The notes: generated by a model from the sequence alone, not told the origin. Positions 8,875-18,621 are shown, numbered from the stretch's first letter. The stretch: 64,000 bases of DNA from Candidatus Dormiibacterota bacterium (GCA_003142035.1 PLOF01000074.1:31402-95401), one strand, 5' to 3'. Numbers and translations are program-made.

Positions 8875-10191
8875 TCAGCTCTGCGCGCGGCGCTGGTCGA
8901 GCATGGCGAAGAGCCGCTCCGCCACCCGTCCCGGGGTCACCCGGTACGCCTGGTGCTCGTGCTCGTTGGTGATCCACACCTCGCAGTTGCCGAGCAGCTC
9001 GGCGGTCTCCAAGGCCAGGCCACGTTCCACGTAGGGGTCGTTCCAGTAGACGGTGCCGACCACCGGGACCCGGTTGGCCCGCAGGCGGTCGACGTCGTAG
9101 AGGGGCGTCCACGAGACCTGGGTGGCGATTGCCTCCGCCGCCGCCCGGAACGGACGCAGCGATGCCCACTCCTCGAACATCCAGGGGAAGATCATCTCGC
9201 CGGTGAGGCAGGGTGCCGGCTCTGCGTCGAGCCGGTAGCGAGGATCGGCGCCGAGCACGCGCGCCGCCGCCCACCGGGTCGGCCCACCCTGCCCGTAGCA
9301 CGCCTCCTGGAGCAGGGAGTAGAGGGGATTGGTCGCCGGCGACATCAACCCGGCGACCTGCTGGTGCACGCCACCACCGAGCACCCCCAGCGTCTCCAGG
9401 TCGTGGGCGGCCCGCTCGACGGCGTCGTGCACCTCGGCCGCCCCATGGAGGTGGCCCAGGCACGTGCCCAGGGTGAGGAACGCGCGGGCGGTGAGGCGCT
9501 CCCCGTGCGCGTCGACGTCCTGCGCGGACAAGAGGTGGTCGACAATCCGGCGCAAGCGCTCCGCGTCCTCCGGGAAGCGCGCCAGGAAGTCCGCGTTGCG
9601 CTCGACCATCCGACCGGCCAGCGCCGTGTAGACGCCGTCGACGTCGCGAAGCACGGGGGCGAAGCCGCCGGTGATGATCACCCCCGCCACGTGTTCAGGA
9701 AGGAACGAGAGGTGGGTGAGGCTGCAGAAGCCTCCGAAGCTCTGCCCGAAGAGATGCCAGCTCGCCTCCTCGCCGAGCAGCACGGAGCGGAACCGGTCGG
9801 CGTCGCGCACGATCGAGTCGGCGCGGAAGTGACGGAGGTACTCCGCCAGCTCACCGGGATCGCTGCGCGGCAGCGACCGCGCCTCGAGCGGTGAGCTCAT
9901 GCCGGTGCCGCGCTGGTCGAGGAGAAGCACCCGGTAGCGGGTGAGCAGCTGCTCCAGCCAGGCCCCCCGTGACACGGGAAAGGCGAACTCCATCCCCGGT
10001 CCGCCCTGGTACCAGCAGATCATGGGAAGGTCCCGATCGTCCGCCTTCTCCGCGGCCACCACCTCGCGGGCAAAGACGCTGATGGTCCCCCTGACGCCGG
10101 GCCGGCTCCAGTCCAGCGGCACCTCGATGCGGTGGCCGGTGACGATCATCCGGTCCACCGCGACCCGGGAGACGATCTCGTGGGCGCTCAT
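8875..10191 (-). CDS. Alpha/beta hydrolase, proline iminopeptidase-like
   Basis: YQGGPG, DQRGTGMS and GQSFGG motifs. Confidence 0.85.
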   Translation of the reverse strand: MSAHEIVSRVAVDRMIVTGHRIEVPLDWSRPGVRGTISVFAREVVAAEKADDRDLPMICWYQGGPGMEFAFPVSRGAWLEQLLTRYRVLLLDQRGTGMSSPLEARSLPRSDPGELAEYLRHFRADSIVRDADRFRSVLLGEEASWHLFGQSFGGFCSLTHLSFLPEHVAGVIITGGFAPVLRDVDGVYTALAGRMVERNADFLARFPEDAERLRRIVDHLLSAQDVDAHGERLTARAFLTLGTCLGHLHGAAEVHDAVERAAHDLETLGVLGGGVHQQVAGLMSPATNPLYSLLQEACYGQGGPTRWAAARVLGADPRYRLDAEPAPCLTGEMIFPWMFEEWASLRPFRAAAEAIATQVSWTPLYDVDRLRANRVPVVGTVYWNDPYVERGLALETAELLGNCEVWITNEHEHQAYRVTPGRVAERLFAMLDQRRAQS

Positions 10192-11453
10192 GCTCCGGGC
10201 GGCACCAGGCGGTCGACGCCGCCCATGTAGTACCGGAGCGGCTCAGGGATGTCGACGCTCCCGTCCTCGCGCTGATAGGTCTCGAGAACCGCGTCGAGGA
10301 CACGGGGAACGGCCAGGCCGCTGCCATTCAGCGTGTGGACGAATCGGGGCCGCTCGCCCGCCGCGGGCCGGTAGCGGATGTTGGCCCGGCGCGCCTGGAA
10401 GTCCCCGAAGACGCTGCAGGAGGAGACCTCCAGCCAACGCTGCATCCCCGGCGCCCAGGCCTCGACGTCGTACTTCTTCCACTGGGCAAATCCCATGTCA
10501 CCGGTGCACATGGAGAGCACCCGGTGGTGGATGCCGAGACGCTCCAGGAGTGATTCTGCCTGATGTGTCAGCAACTCCAGCTCGTCGAGCGAGGTCTCGG
10601 GACGGGTGAAGCGGACCATCTCGACCTTGTCGAACTGGTGGAGCCGGATGTAGCCGCGGGTGTCCTTGCCGGCCGCCCCCGCCTCGCGCCGCCAGCAGGC
10701 GGTGTAGGCGACATGGCAGATGGGGAGTGCCGCGCCGTCCAGGATCTCCTCGCGGTAGAGGTTGGTCACCGGCACCTCGGCGGTGGGAACCAGGAAGAGG
10801 TCGTCGTCGGTGCGGTAGGCGTCGTCCTCGAACTTGGGCAGCTGGGCGGTGCCGACCATGCACTCGCGCCGCACCAGGTAGGGCGGCAGGATCTCTGTGT
10901 AGCCGTGCTCGCGGGTCGCGATGTCGAGCATCCAGGCGATCAGGGCCCGCTGGAGCCGGGCCCCCTCGCCGCGCAGGATGGCGAAGCGGGCCCCGCTGAT
11001 CTTGGCGGCGCGCTCGAAGTCGAAGATGCCGAGCCGGTCGCCCAGCTCGAAGTGGGGTCGCGGCTCGAAGTCGAAGTGCGGAGGCTCGCCCCCGGTGCGG
11101 ATCTGCACGTTGCCACTCGCGTCGGGGCCGATGGGCGCGGACTCGTGCGGCGGGTTGGGGACATAGAGGAGGAGCGACTGGATGCGCCCCTCCAGCTCGC
11201 CCAGCTCGGCCTCGCCCGACTGCATCCGGGTCTTGAGCTCGGCGAGCTCCGCCCGCTGCTCGTCGGTGGGGGCACCGTGGATGGCGGAGGATGCGCGGCG
11301 GCGCTCGGCCTGGGCCGATTCGACCTCGTTGCGAAGCCGCCGGGCGCGCAGGTCGAGCTCGAGGATCTCGTCGACGGGGGCAGCCTCGTGCTTGAGCTCC
11401 GCCCCCCGGCGGAAGTGGTCGGGGTCATCGCGCAGGGCCTGGAGAGGGATCAC
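10188..11453 (-). CDS. serS: Serine--tRNA ligase
   Basis: Class II aaRS motifs and N-terminal coiled coil; MIPLQALRDDPDHFRRG start. Confidence 0.95.
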   Translation of the reverse strand: MIPLQALRDDPDHFRRGAELKHEAAPVDEILELDLRARRLRNEVESAQAERRRASSAIHGAPTDEQRAELAELKTRMQSGEAELGELEGRIQSLLLYVPNPPHESAPIGPDASGNVQIRTGGEPPHFDFEPRPHFELGDRLGIFDFERAAKISGARFAILRGEGARLQRALIAWMLDIATREHGYTEILPPYLVRRECMVGTAQLPKFEDDAYRTDDDLFLVPTAEVPVTNLYREEILDGAALPICHVAYTACWRREAGAAGKDTRGYIRLHQFDKVEMVRFTRPETSLDELELLTHQAESLLERLGIHHRVLSMCTGDMGFAQWKKYDVEAWAPGMQRWLEVSSCSVFGDFQARRANIRYRPAAGERPRFVHTLNGSGLAVPRVLDAVLETYQREDGSVDIPEPLRYYMGGVDRLVPPGA

Positions 11454-13003
11454 GCGTCAGCCTCCGCGTCGCCGGTCGGGCGCATCGTGGGGAAGAGCAG
11501 CACATCGCGGATGCCGGGGCTGTCGGTGAGCAGCATCACCAGACGGTCGACGCCGATGCCGAGACCCCCGGCCGGCGGCATGCCGGCCTCGATGGCCTCC
11601 AGGAAGTCCTCGTCCAGCGGCTGGGTCTCGGTCGCGCCCAGATCGCGCTGGCGGGCCTGTTCCTCGAAGCGAGCGCGCTGGTCGATGGGATCGTTGAGCT
11701 CGCTGAAGGCGTTGGCCAGCTCCCGGCCGACGACCACCAGCTCAAAGCGCTCCACGAACCGCGGGTCGTCCTTGCGCCGCCGCGCCAGCGGGCTGACCTC
11801 GGCCGGGTAGTCGAGGACGAAGGTGGGGTCGAAAAGGGTGCGCTCGACCTTCTGCTCGTAGATCTCGTTGAACACTGTGCCGGGGCCCTGGCCGGGCTGG
11901 AGCTCCACCCCCGCCCGCCGGGCCTGCGCCTCCAGGCTGCCGTCGTCCCAGGCCCGGACCGGGTCGAATCCGCAGACCTGCTCGATCAGGCGGGCCATGG
12001 TCTCGGCTCGGAAGGGAGGGGTGAGATCGAGATCGCGACCGCCGTAGCGGCGGTGCAGCGGGTCGAGGTCGGGGGCGGAGGCGCCGTCCTCCTCCATCCC
12101 GGGTGGTACGGCCCGGGCGGCATCGACGACGATCGCCTCGGTCAGCTCGCGCATGTCGACGTAGTCGGCGTACGCCTGGTAGGCCTCGAGCATCGTGAAC
12201 TCAGGATTGTGCCGTGGCGAGAGGCCCTCGTTGCGGAAGACGCGGCCGATCTCGTACACCCGGCGGTAGCCACCGACCAACAGGCGCTTGAGGTGCAGCT
12301 CGATGGCGATCCGGAGGTAGACCTCGGTGTGCAGGGCGTTCCAATGCGTGCGGAATGGCACGGCATGTCCGCCCCCCGGGATGAGCTGGAGGATGGGGGT
12401 CTCGACCTCGAGGAAGTCGCGCCCCTCCAGGGTGCGCCGGACGCTGCGCAGCAGCTCGGCGCGGTGCTGGAAGTGGCGCCTCTGGCCGGCGCTCGACATC
12501 AGGTCGTAGTAACGCTTGCGGTAGCGGGTCTCCTGGTCGTGGAGCCCGTGGAACTTCTCGGGCGGCTGGCGCAGCGCCTTGACGAGCGGGGTCAGGGTCT
12601 GAACCAGCACCGTCGGCTCCCCGCGGCGGGTGCGCATCAGCGTCCCGGAGACGCCCACGATGTCACCGAGGTCGAGCAGCCGCACCGCTTCGAAGGCGGC
12701 CTCGCCGAGCTGGTCCTGCCTGAACCACACCTGCATCCGGCCGCCCTCGTCCTCCAGATGGGAAAAGACGCTCTTGCCCTGGACGCGGTGGAGCATCAGC
12801 CGCCCGGCGACCGCGACCGGGGGGCCGGGGGTGTCCGCAGGCGGGCTGGTCGCCTCCCACTCCGCCAGCGCGCGGCGCGCCTCCTCCAGGGTGCGGTCGG
12901 GCCGGAAGTCGACGTTGTAGACGGGAAGGCCGAGGGCGGCGAGGGCTTCGGCCTTTCGCCTCCGTTCAACCATGAGGGGATCGTCGGGCATGCGACCGTA
13001 CAT
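11450..13003 (-). CDS. lysS: Lysine--tRNA ligase, class II
   Basis: Class II motifs: RNEGLSPRHNPEFTMLEAYQAYADYVDM; GLGIGVDRLVMLLTDSPGIRDVLLFPTMRP. Confidence 0.95.
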   Translation of the reverse strand: MYGRMPDDPLMVERRRKAEALAALGLPVYNVDFRPDRTLEEARRALAEWEATSPPADTPGPPVAVAGRLMLHRVQGKSVFSHLEDEGGRMQVWFRQDQLGEAAFEAVRLLDLGDIVGVSGTLMRTRRGEPTVLVQTLTPLVKALRQPPEKFHGLHDQETRYRKRYYDLMSSAGQRRHFQHRAELLRSVRRTLEGRDFLEVETPILQLIPGGGHAVPFRTHWNALHTEVYLRIAIELHLKRLLVGGYRRVYEIGRVFRNEGLSPRHNPEFTMLEAYQAYADYVDMRELTEAIVVDAARAVPPGMEEDGASAPDLDPLHRRYGGRDLDLTPPFRAETMARLIEQVCGFDPVRAWDDGSLEAQARRAGVELQPGQGPGTVFNEIYEQKVERTLFDPTFVLDYPAEVSPLARRRKDDPRFVERFELVVVGRELANAFSELNDPIDQRARFEEQARQRDLGATETQPLDEDFLEAIEAGMPPAGGLGIGVDRLVMLLTDSPGIRDVLLFPTMRPTGDAEADA

Positions 13004-13071
13004 GGTGCCCGAGCGACGGCCCCTTCCGTGCGGATTGGGGCCAGTTTGACGCGATCTAGCGGGTTTGCCCC

Positions 13072-13533
13072 TCAGCGGAGGGCGGTGACCTTGAGCTCGC
13101 GCACTCCACCGGGGCTCTGGACAGCGACCTTGTCCCCGATCCGCCGGCCGAGCAGGGCCTTGCCGACCGGCGATTCCATCGAGATGCGGCCCGAGGTGAC
13201 GTCAACCTCGGCCGGGCCCACGATGGTGAAGGCCTGGGTTCCGTACTCGTCCTTGACCTCGACGGTGGAGCCGACCTGGACGACCCCGCCGACCTCCGTC
13301 GGCTCGATGATCACGGCGTTGCGGACCATCATCTCCAGGGTGAGGATCCGCCCCTCGAGCATCCCCTGCTCGTTCTTCGCGGCCTCGTATTCGGCGTTCT
13401 CGCTGATGTCGCCAAAGTCCTTGGCGTACTTGATCCGCTCGGCGACCTCGGCGCGCCGGACCGTCCGCAGTTCCTCGAGCTCAGCTGCGAGCTTGTCGAG
13501 GCCCTCTTTGGTGAGCAAGACCGGCTTGTCCAT
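13072..13533 (-). CDS. greA: Transcription elongation factor GreA
   Basis: MDKPVLLTKEGLDKLAAELEEL...AEYEAAKNEQGMLEGRI. Confidence 0.93.
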   Translation of the reverse strand: MDKPVLLTKEGLDKLAAELEELRTVRRAEVAERIKYAKDFGDISENAEYEAAKNEQGMLEGRILTLEMMVRNAVIIEPTEVGGVVQVGSTVEVKDEYGTQAFTIVGPAEVDVTSGRISMESPVGKALLGRRIGDKVAVQSPGGVRELKVTALR

Positions 13534-13669
13534 GGTGGTGGATGACCTTCGTGAACGTGGGTGGCCCTGCCGAGCGCCGCCCGGCGCATCAGTGGGGAGG
13601 CAGGGGAGTATAGGTGCTGCGCGTGAAACGATGGTGGCGACGTTCAAGTAACAAACTGACCCCACCTGG

Positions 13670-13699
13670 TTGACCCCGATCTGATAACCTACCTATCAT
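13670..13699 (+). promoter_or_regulatory. Sigma70-like promoter of a predicted small RNA
   Basis: TTGACC (13670-13675), 18-nt spacer, TATCAT (13694-13699); no + strand gene downstream. Confidence 0.6.
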
Positions 13700-13705
13700 C
13701 CTCAC

Positions 13706-13780
13706 AGCGGTCGGGGACCGCACCTCATAAGCCCCCCCTCTCGGGGCGTCTCTGGACTTCCAGGGGCGCCCTCTTTTTTT
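13706..13780 (+). ncRNA. Predicted free-standing small RNA of about 75 nt
   Basis: Promoter upstream; 5' hairpin GCGGTC-GGG-GACCGC (13707-13721); terminator at the 3' end; no coding potential. Confidence 0.55.
13744..13780 (+). terminator. Rho-independent terminator
   Basis: GGGCGTCTCTGG-ACTT-CCAGGGGCGCCC (12-bp stem with two G.U) followed by TCTTTTTTT. Confidence 0.8.
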
Positions 13781-13881
13781 GGGTGGCGCGGGCTCACATC
13801 TTCGGATACCCAGGGACTCAGGTTTTCCGATCCCCGGCGAGTGGATCTTCGCCGCCGGGGGTGTGCCCTCGGGGCCGGGGC

Positions 13882-14952
13882 TCAGCCCTCGCCGCTCGTG
13901 AAGATCGGCTGGAACCAGCCACCCGGGCCGAGGCCGGCGGCGAGCGCCTGGCCCAGGATGGCATCGAGGTCAGCCCGCGTGACCAGGGTCTGCACCATCG
14001 CCCGGAGCTTGGCCGCGCCGTTGCACCCCTTGATGGTCCAGGACACGTACTTGCGGCCGACCACCAGGGCGCGAGCCTCCCCGTAATGCTCGATGAGCAG
14101 CTCCACGTGCCTCCGGGTCAGCTCGATCCGGTCCGCGAAGCCGAGGTCGGGGAGGAGCTCGCCGGTCGCGACGTGGTGGACGGCCTGGCGTACGAGCCAG
14201 AGGTTGCCCAGGGCGCCCCGGGCGATCACCACGCCGTCCACATCGCCGGCGAGCAGCCGGCGCCGGATCTCGCTGACGTCGGTGACATCGCCGCTCCCCA
14301 CCACGGGGATGCGGACCGCCTGCTTGACCCGGGCGATCTCCGCCCAGTCCGCATGCCCTGTGTAGCGTTGCGCCCGGGTGCGCCCGTGGACGGTCACCAT
14401 CGCGCACCCAGAGTCCTCCAGGGCCCGCGCCAGCTCCGAGGCGTTGATCGAGGAGTGGTCCCAGCCGAGCCGCATCTTGGCGGTGACGGGGACGTCGACC
14501 GCCTCGACCATGGCCCGGATCACCCGCGCCGCGCCGGCCACATCCCTCGCCAGGCCCGCGCCCGAGCCCCGCGTGGTGACTCGCGGCACGGGGCAGCCGA
14601 GGTTGACGTCGACCACGGACGCCCCCCGCTCGACGCAGATCGCGGCGGCCTCGGCCATCATCGCCGGGTCGCAGCCGACCAGCTGGGCGGCGGCCGGGCG
14701 CACCCCGGGATCGAAGGTGAGCAGCTCCAGGGTCCGGGGGATGCGGCGCACCACCGGCTCGGCGGCGGTCATCTCGGCGGAGACCAGTCCGGCCCCGAAC
14801 TCCCGGGCAAGCCGCCGGAAGGGGTCGTCGGTGATCCCGACCATGGGGGCGATCAGCACCGGGGAGTCGACCTCCAGCCGCCCGATCCGCAGCGGGGCGG
14901 GGGCGGGAAGGGAACGGGGTGGCGCCGCCGGTGCCGGCTCCGCGACAGTCAT
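13882..14952 (-). CDS. dusB: tRNA-dihydrouridine synthase
   Basis: LIAPMVGITDDPFRRLAREFGAGLVSAEM; NLGCPVPRVTTRGSGAGL; TVHGRTRAQRYTG. Confidence 0.92.
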   Translation of the reverse strand: MTVAEPAPAAPPRSLPAPAPLRIGRLEVDSPVLIAPMVGITDDPFRRLAREFGAGLVSAEMTAAEPVVRRIPRTLELLTFDPGVRPAAAQLVGCDPAMMAEAAAICVERGASVVDVNLGCPVPRVTTRGSGAGLARDVAGAARVIRAMVEAVDVPVTAKMRLGWDHSSINASELARALEDSGCAMVTVHGRTRAQRYTGHADWAEIARVKQAVRIPVVGSGDVTDVSEIRRRLLAGDVDGVVIARGALGNLWLVRQAVHHVATGELLPDLGFADRIELTRRHVELLIEHYGEARALVVGRKYVSWTIKGCNGAAKLRAMVQTLVTRADLDAILGQALAAGLGPGGWFQPIFTSGEG

Positions 14953-15046
14953 GCAGCCATGGTAGGGGGCGAGCCGCGCGCAGCTCACCTCCCACTCGGC
15001 GCCACTCGGCGCCGGACGAGCTCCACAGATGAGCGCCCTCGCGAGC

Positions 15047-15814
15047 TCAGGAGGCGTTGAGCTCGTGGATGAGGCGGAGACCCACAAGGGTCAGGCGCTC
15101 GTCGACGGCGCGGACCCCGGAGATGAGGCCGGCCATCAGTGGAGCGAGGCCCCCGGTGAGGATCAGCTTGGGGTCACCCTCCATCTCCCGGCGCATCCGG
15201 ACCACCAGCCCCTCCACCAGGCCGGCGTAACCGAGGACGAGGCCGGCCTGCATCGAGGCTCGGGGGTTGCGTCCCAGGACGGTCTCGGGTGCTGCCAGGT
15301 CGACGGGGGAGAGTCGGGCGGCCCGCGCAACCAGCGCGTCGTGGCTGACCATGAGACCCGGAGCCACGGCCCCACCCAGGTAGTCGCCGGCGGCGTCGAT
15401 GGCGTCGATGGTGGTGGCGGTCCCGAAGTCGCAGATGATGGCCGGACCGCCGTAGAGGTGCTGAGCGGCGACGGCGTTGGCGATCCGATCTGCCCCGACC
15501 AGCGACGGGTCGTCGTAGTTGATGCGGATTCCGGTCCGAACCCCCGGCCCGACGACGAGCGGGGGATGGCCGAAGCGCTGGCGGGCCAGTTCTTCGATGC
15601 TCCGGGAGAGATCGGGGACCACATTGCTGACCGCGACGGCCGATATCGCCTCAGGCTCCAGCCCGGCGGAGCGCAGCAGGGAGACGACCACCAGCCCGAG
15701 CTCGGCGCCCGTCGCCCGGGGCTCCGTGTGGTATCGGAAATCGGTGACCAGCCGGCTCCCGTCGAAGACGCCGACGACGGTGTCGGTGTTGCCGACATCG
15801 ATGGCAAGCAGCAT
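15047..15814 (-). CDS. coaX: Type III pantothenate kinase
   Basis: MLLAIDVGNTDTVVGVFDG; GADRIANAVAA; DFGTATTIDAI. Confidence 0.93.
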   Translation of the reverse strand: MLLAIDVGNTDTVVGVFDGSRLVTDFRYHTEPRATGAELGLVVVSLLRSAGLEPEAISAVAVSNVVPDLSRSIEELARQRFGHPPLVVGPGVRTGIRINYDDPSLVGADRIANAVAAQHLYGGPAIICDFGTATTIDAIDAAGDYLGGAVAPGLMVSHDALVARAARLSPVDLAAPETVLGRNPRASMQAGLVLGYAGLVEGLVVRMRREMEGDPKLILTGGLAPLMAGLISGVRAVDERLTLVGLRLIHELNAS

Positions 15815-15840
15815 CGAGGCCGATTGTGACGCGCAGCGCC

Positions 15841-15960
15841 AGCAGGGCGCTGAAGAACATCCACCGATGGAATCCAAGGCCGAGCCCCCGCAGGAGGCGA
15901 CGCACGCATCACCGAGGATGGGGGCGGCAGGACCGTCGGGGGTTCTTCAGCGCCCTGCTA
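15841..15960. repeat. Dispersed inverted-repeat element, copy A
   Basis: Perfect 18-bp terminal inverted repeat AGCAGGGCGCTGAAGAAC / GTTCTTCAGCGCCCTGCT; 80-bp right part matches copy B with 4 differences. Confidence 0.85.
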
Positions 15961-16021
15961 GAGGCGCGCGACCACGGCGACGGCGGCGACCACGGGCCGG
16001 ACGGGTAGGATCACTGCCGCA

Positions 16022-16879
16022 GTGAAACGCGTGCACCTGGTGTGTGACAGCACCGCCGACCTCGGCCTCGCCTACTACCCCGCCCACGACGTGGAGATGG
16101 TCCCGCTCAGCATCATCTTCGGAGAGGAGCAGTACCTCGACCAGGTGGAGATGCCGACCAGGGAGTTCTACCGGCGGATGCGCGCCGGCGGGCCCCACCC
16201 ACAAACCTCCCAGCCATCGCCGGGCGTGTTCGCGGAGGTCTTCGAGCGGCTGGGAAGTGACGGCGCTCCGGTGATCTGCACCACCATCAGCTCCGATTTG
16301 AGCGGTACCGCCGGCTCGGCGATGCAGGCGCGCCAGGCTCTTCCCGACCTCGACATCCGGATCGTCGAAACCAAGTCCTGCGGGCCGGCCCATGGCGCCG
16401 CGCTGGCCATGGCCGCGGCCATCCGCGACCGGGGCGGCAGCGCTGACGCGATCGTGGCCGCCATTGACCGGCTGAAGGCGGCGCAGCACCTCGTGTTCAC
16501 CGTCGAGAACCTCGAGTACCTCCGGCGCGGCGGGCGCATCGGCGCCGCCCGGGCGCTGCTCGGCACCGTCCTCAGCATCAAGCCGATCCTCGCCTTCATC
16601 GACGGCAAGGTGCAGGTCCTCGACCAGGTGCGCACCTATCCCCGGGCCCTGGATCGCGTCGTCCAGGAGCTGGCGTCCACGGTCCGGGAATGGGGCCGGA
16701 CCGTGACCACATTGGCCCACGCCGACAACCGCGAGGGTGCCGAGGAGCTGGCCCGCAAGGTGGCGGCCGTCACCGGGGAGGCCCCGCAGATCGTCGAGGT
16801 CGGCGCCGTGCTCGGCTGCCACGTGGGGCCGGGCGCCTTCGGCCTCTTTTACCATCCGGCCTCGGCGGTGCAGGCGTGA
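16022..16879 (+). CDS. DegV family (fatty-acid binding) protein
   Basis: VHLVCDSTADL; TSQPSPGVFAEVFERL; TISSDLSGTAGSA. Confidence 0.92.
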   Translation: MKRVHLVCDSTADLGLAYYPAHDVEMVPLSIIFGEEQYLDQVEMPTREFYRRMRAGGPHPQTSQPSPGVFAEVFERLGSDGAPVICTTISSDLSGTAGSAMQARQALPDLDIRIVETKSCGPAHGAALAMAAAIRDRGGSADAIVAAIDRLKAAQHLVFTVENLEYLRRGGRIGAARALLGTVLSIKPILAFIDGKVQVLDQVRTYPRALDRVVQELASTVREWGRTVTTLAHADNREGAEELARKVAAVTGEAPQIVEVGAVLGCHVGPGAFGLFYHPASAVQA

Positions 16880-16957
16880 TCGGCACGTGACGCGACTGGA
16901 TAGATCGCTGTACTTTATGCATGGACGGGATGTCAGACAGTTAGGATCGGACCCTCA

Positions 16958-17815
16958 GTGAGCCCGATCCACCTCGTGTGCGACAGCACCGCCGACCTCG
17001 ACGCCGCCTACGCCGCCGCCCACGGGGTCACGGTGGTGCCGCTGCGGGTCTTCTTCGGGGAGGAGGAGTTCCTCGATCAGGTCGAGATGTCCACTGCCGA
17101 GTTCTACCAGCGCATGCGCGCCGGCGGGCCTCACCCCCGGACGTCCCAACCACCCCCCGGCGACTTCGCCGCGGTCTTCTCCCGTCTGGGAGCTGATGGC
17201 GGCACCATCATCTGCACCACCATCTCGGGCGACCTGAGCGGGACGGTCGGCTCGGCGCTCCAGGCGCGCGGCTCCCTCCCCGATCTCGACATCCGGGTGG
17301 TCGACACCCGGTCAGTCGGGCCCGGCCACACCAACGCGGTCGAGGCGGCCGTCGCCGTCCGGGACCGGGGCGGCGAGGCGGACGACATCGTGGCCACCCT
17401 GAACCGGCTGGTGGCCGCGCAGCAGCTCGTCTTCACCGTGGAGACCCTCGAGTACCTCCATCGCGGGGGGCGTATCGGCGGCGCCCAGGCCGTCCTCGGC
17501 ACCGTCCTCGACATCAAGCCCATCCTCGGCATCCACGACGGCAAGATCGACGTGGTCGAACGGGTGCGCACCTACCCGCGGGCGCTGAAGCGCCTGGTGC
17601 AGGAGATGGCGTCCATGGTCCCCGAGTGGGGCCCCACAAAGGCCGCGGTCGCCCACGCCGCCAGCCCCCAGCACGCCCACGCCGTGGCCGCTCAGATCGC
17701 GGCGGTCACCGGTGAGCTGCCCACCATCGTGGAGGTGGGAGCGGTGCTCGGCTGCCACGCCGGACCGGGTGGATTCGGTCTCGCCTTCCACCCGAAGTCC
17801 GTCCTCGACGGCTGA
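16958..17815 (+). CDS. DegV family (fatty-acid binding) protein, tandem paralog
   Basis: IHLVCDSTADLDAAYAAAHGV; TSQPPPGDFAAVFSRL; same length as the preceding gene. Confidence 0.92.
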   Translation: MSPIHLVCDSTADLDAAYAAAHGVTVVPLRVFFGEEEFLDQVEMSTAEFYQRMRAGGPHPRTSQPPPGDFAAVFSRLGADGGTIICTTISGDLSGTVGSALQARGSLPDLDIRVVDTRSVGPGHTNAVEAAVAVRDRGGEADDIVATLNRLVAAQQLVFTVETLEYLHRGGRIGGAQAVLGTVLDIKPILGIHDGKIDVVERVRTYPRALKRLVQEMASMVPEWGPTKAAVAHAASPQHAHAVAAQIAAVTGELPTIVEVGAVLGCHAGPGGFGLAFHPKSVLDG

Positions 17816-17927
17816 GCGGACCCCGCTCGGGGTTCGGCGGAGCCCCGCGACGCTCTCGCGCCAGACCCCAGTTACCGGTGTTAGGATGCTGGTCGGACGC
17901 CCAATCAATGTGAAAAGAGGACCGCCC

Positions 17928-18620
17928 ATGAACCTTGCGGTGGCGAACCCGGCGTCGGGAAGCGCGGGCGGTCGCGCGGCGATCAGCCGGCGGCGGCGCG
18001 CTGAGATCGTCCGGGCGGCGGCCACCGTGCTGGGCCGCCAGGGCAGCGCGGACACCTCGATGAAGGAGATCGCGCGCGAGGCGGGGGTCGCCCCCGGTCT
18101 CCTCCACTACTACTTCGAGTCCAAGGACGAGCTGCTGCTGGCCGTTGCCGGGGAGCTCGACCGGCAGATGAGCGAGGCATGGGCGGCGGCGGTCGAGGGC
18201 ATCGAGGACCCCCTGGAGCGACTGGTGGCGGCGCTGGACACCGCCGCCGGCTTGTGCGCCCGCCACCCGGAGCTATGGCGAGCACTGCTCGACGTCTCGA
18301 TGCTGAGCCTCTCCCATCCGGCGCTCCAGGCTCGGTGCCAGGAGCTGCGGACGCGGTTCGTCGCGGGCATCGAGGCCGAGGTGCGCGGGGCCCTGGGGCG
18401 GCTGCCCGCCTACTCGCTGGTGGCCCCGGGGGACCTCGCCAGCGCCATCGGTGGGGCCATCGAGGGGGCTGCCGTCGCCGCCCTGGTCGGGGGCCGCGAC
18501 ACCACCTCGTGGATGCGAGCGCTCAAGGTGATGGTGCTGTCGGTCGTGGTCACCGCCTACGTCACCGCCGGCCTGGAGCCACCCGTGGCCCGGCTCGCCC
18601 AGCTGCTCCGGCCGCGCTGA
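17928..18620 (+). CDS. TetR family transcriptional regulator
   Basis: RRAEIVRAAATVLGRQGSADTSMKEIAREAGVAPGLLHYYFESKDELL. Confidence 0.9.
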   Translation: MNLAVANPASGSAGGRAAISRRRRAEIVRAAATVLGRQGSADTSMKEIAREAGVAPGLLHYYFESKDELLLAVAGELDRQMSEAWAAAVEGIEDPLERLVAALDTAAGLCARHPELWRALLDVSMLSLSHPALQARCQELRTRFVAGIEAEVRGALGRLPAYSLVAPGDLASAIGGAIEGAAVAALVGGRDTTSWMRALKVMVLSVVVTAYVTAGLEPPVARLAQLLRPR

Positions 18621-18621
18621 G

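Noticed and set aside
13607-13612. TATACT as a greA promoter -10
   Set aside because: No acceptable -35 at 16-18 nt spacing; left unannotated
13783-15060. 425-aa + strand ORF downstream of the predicted small RNA
   Set aside because: Antisense to dusB and without recognisable motifs; the terminator lies before it
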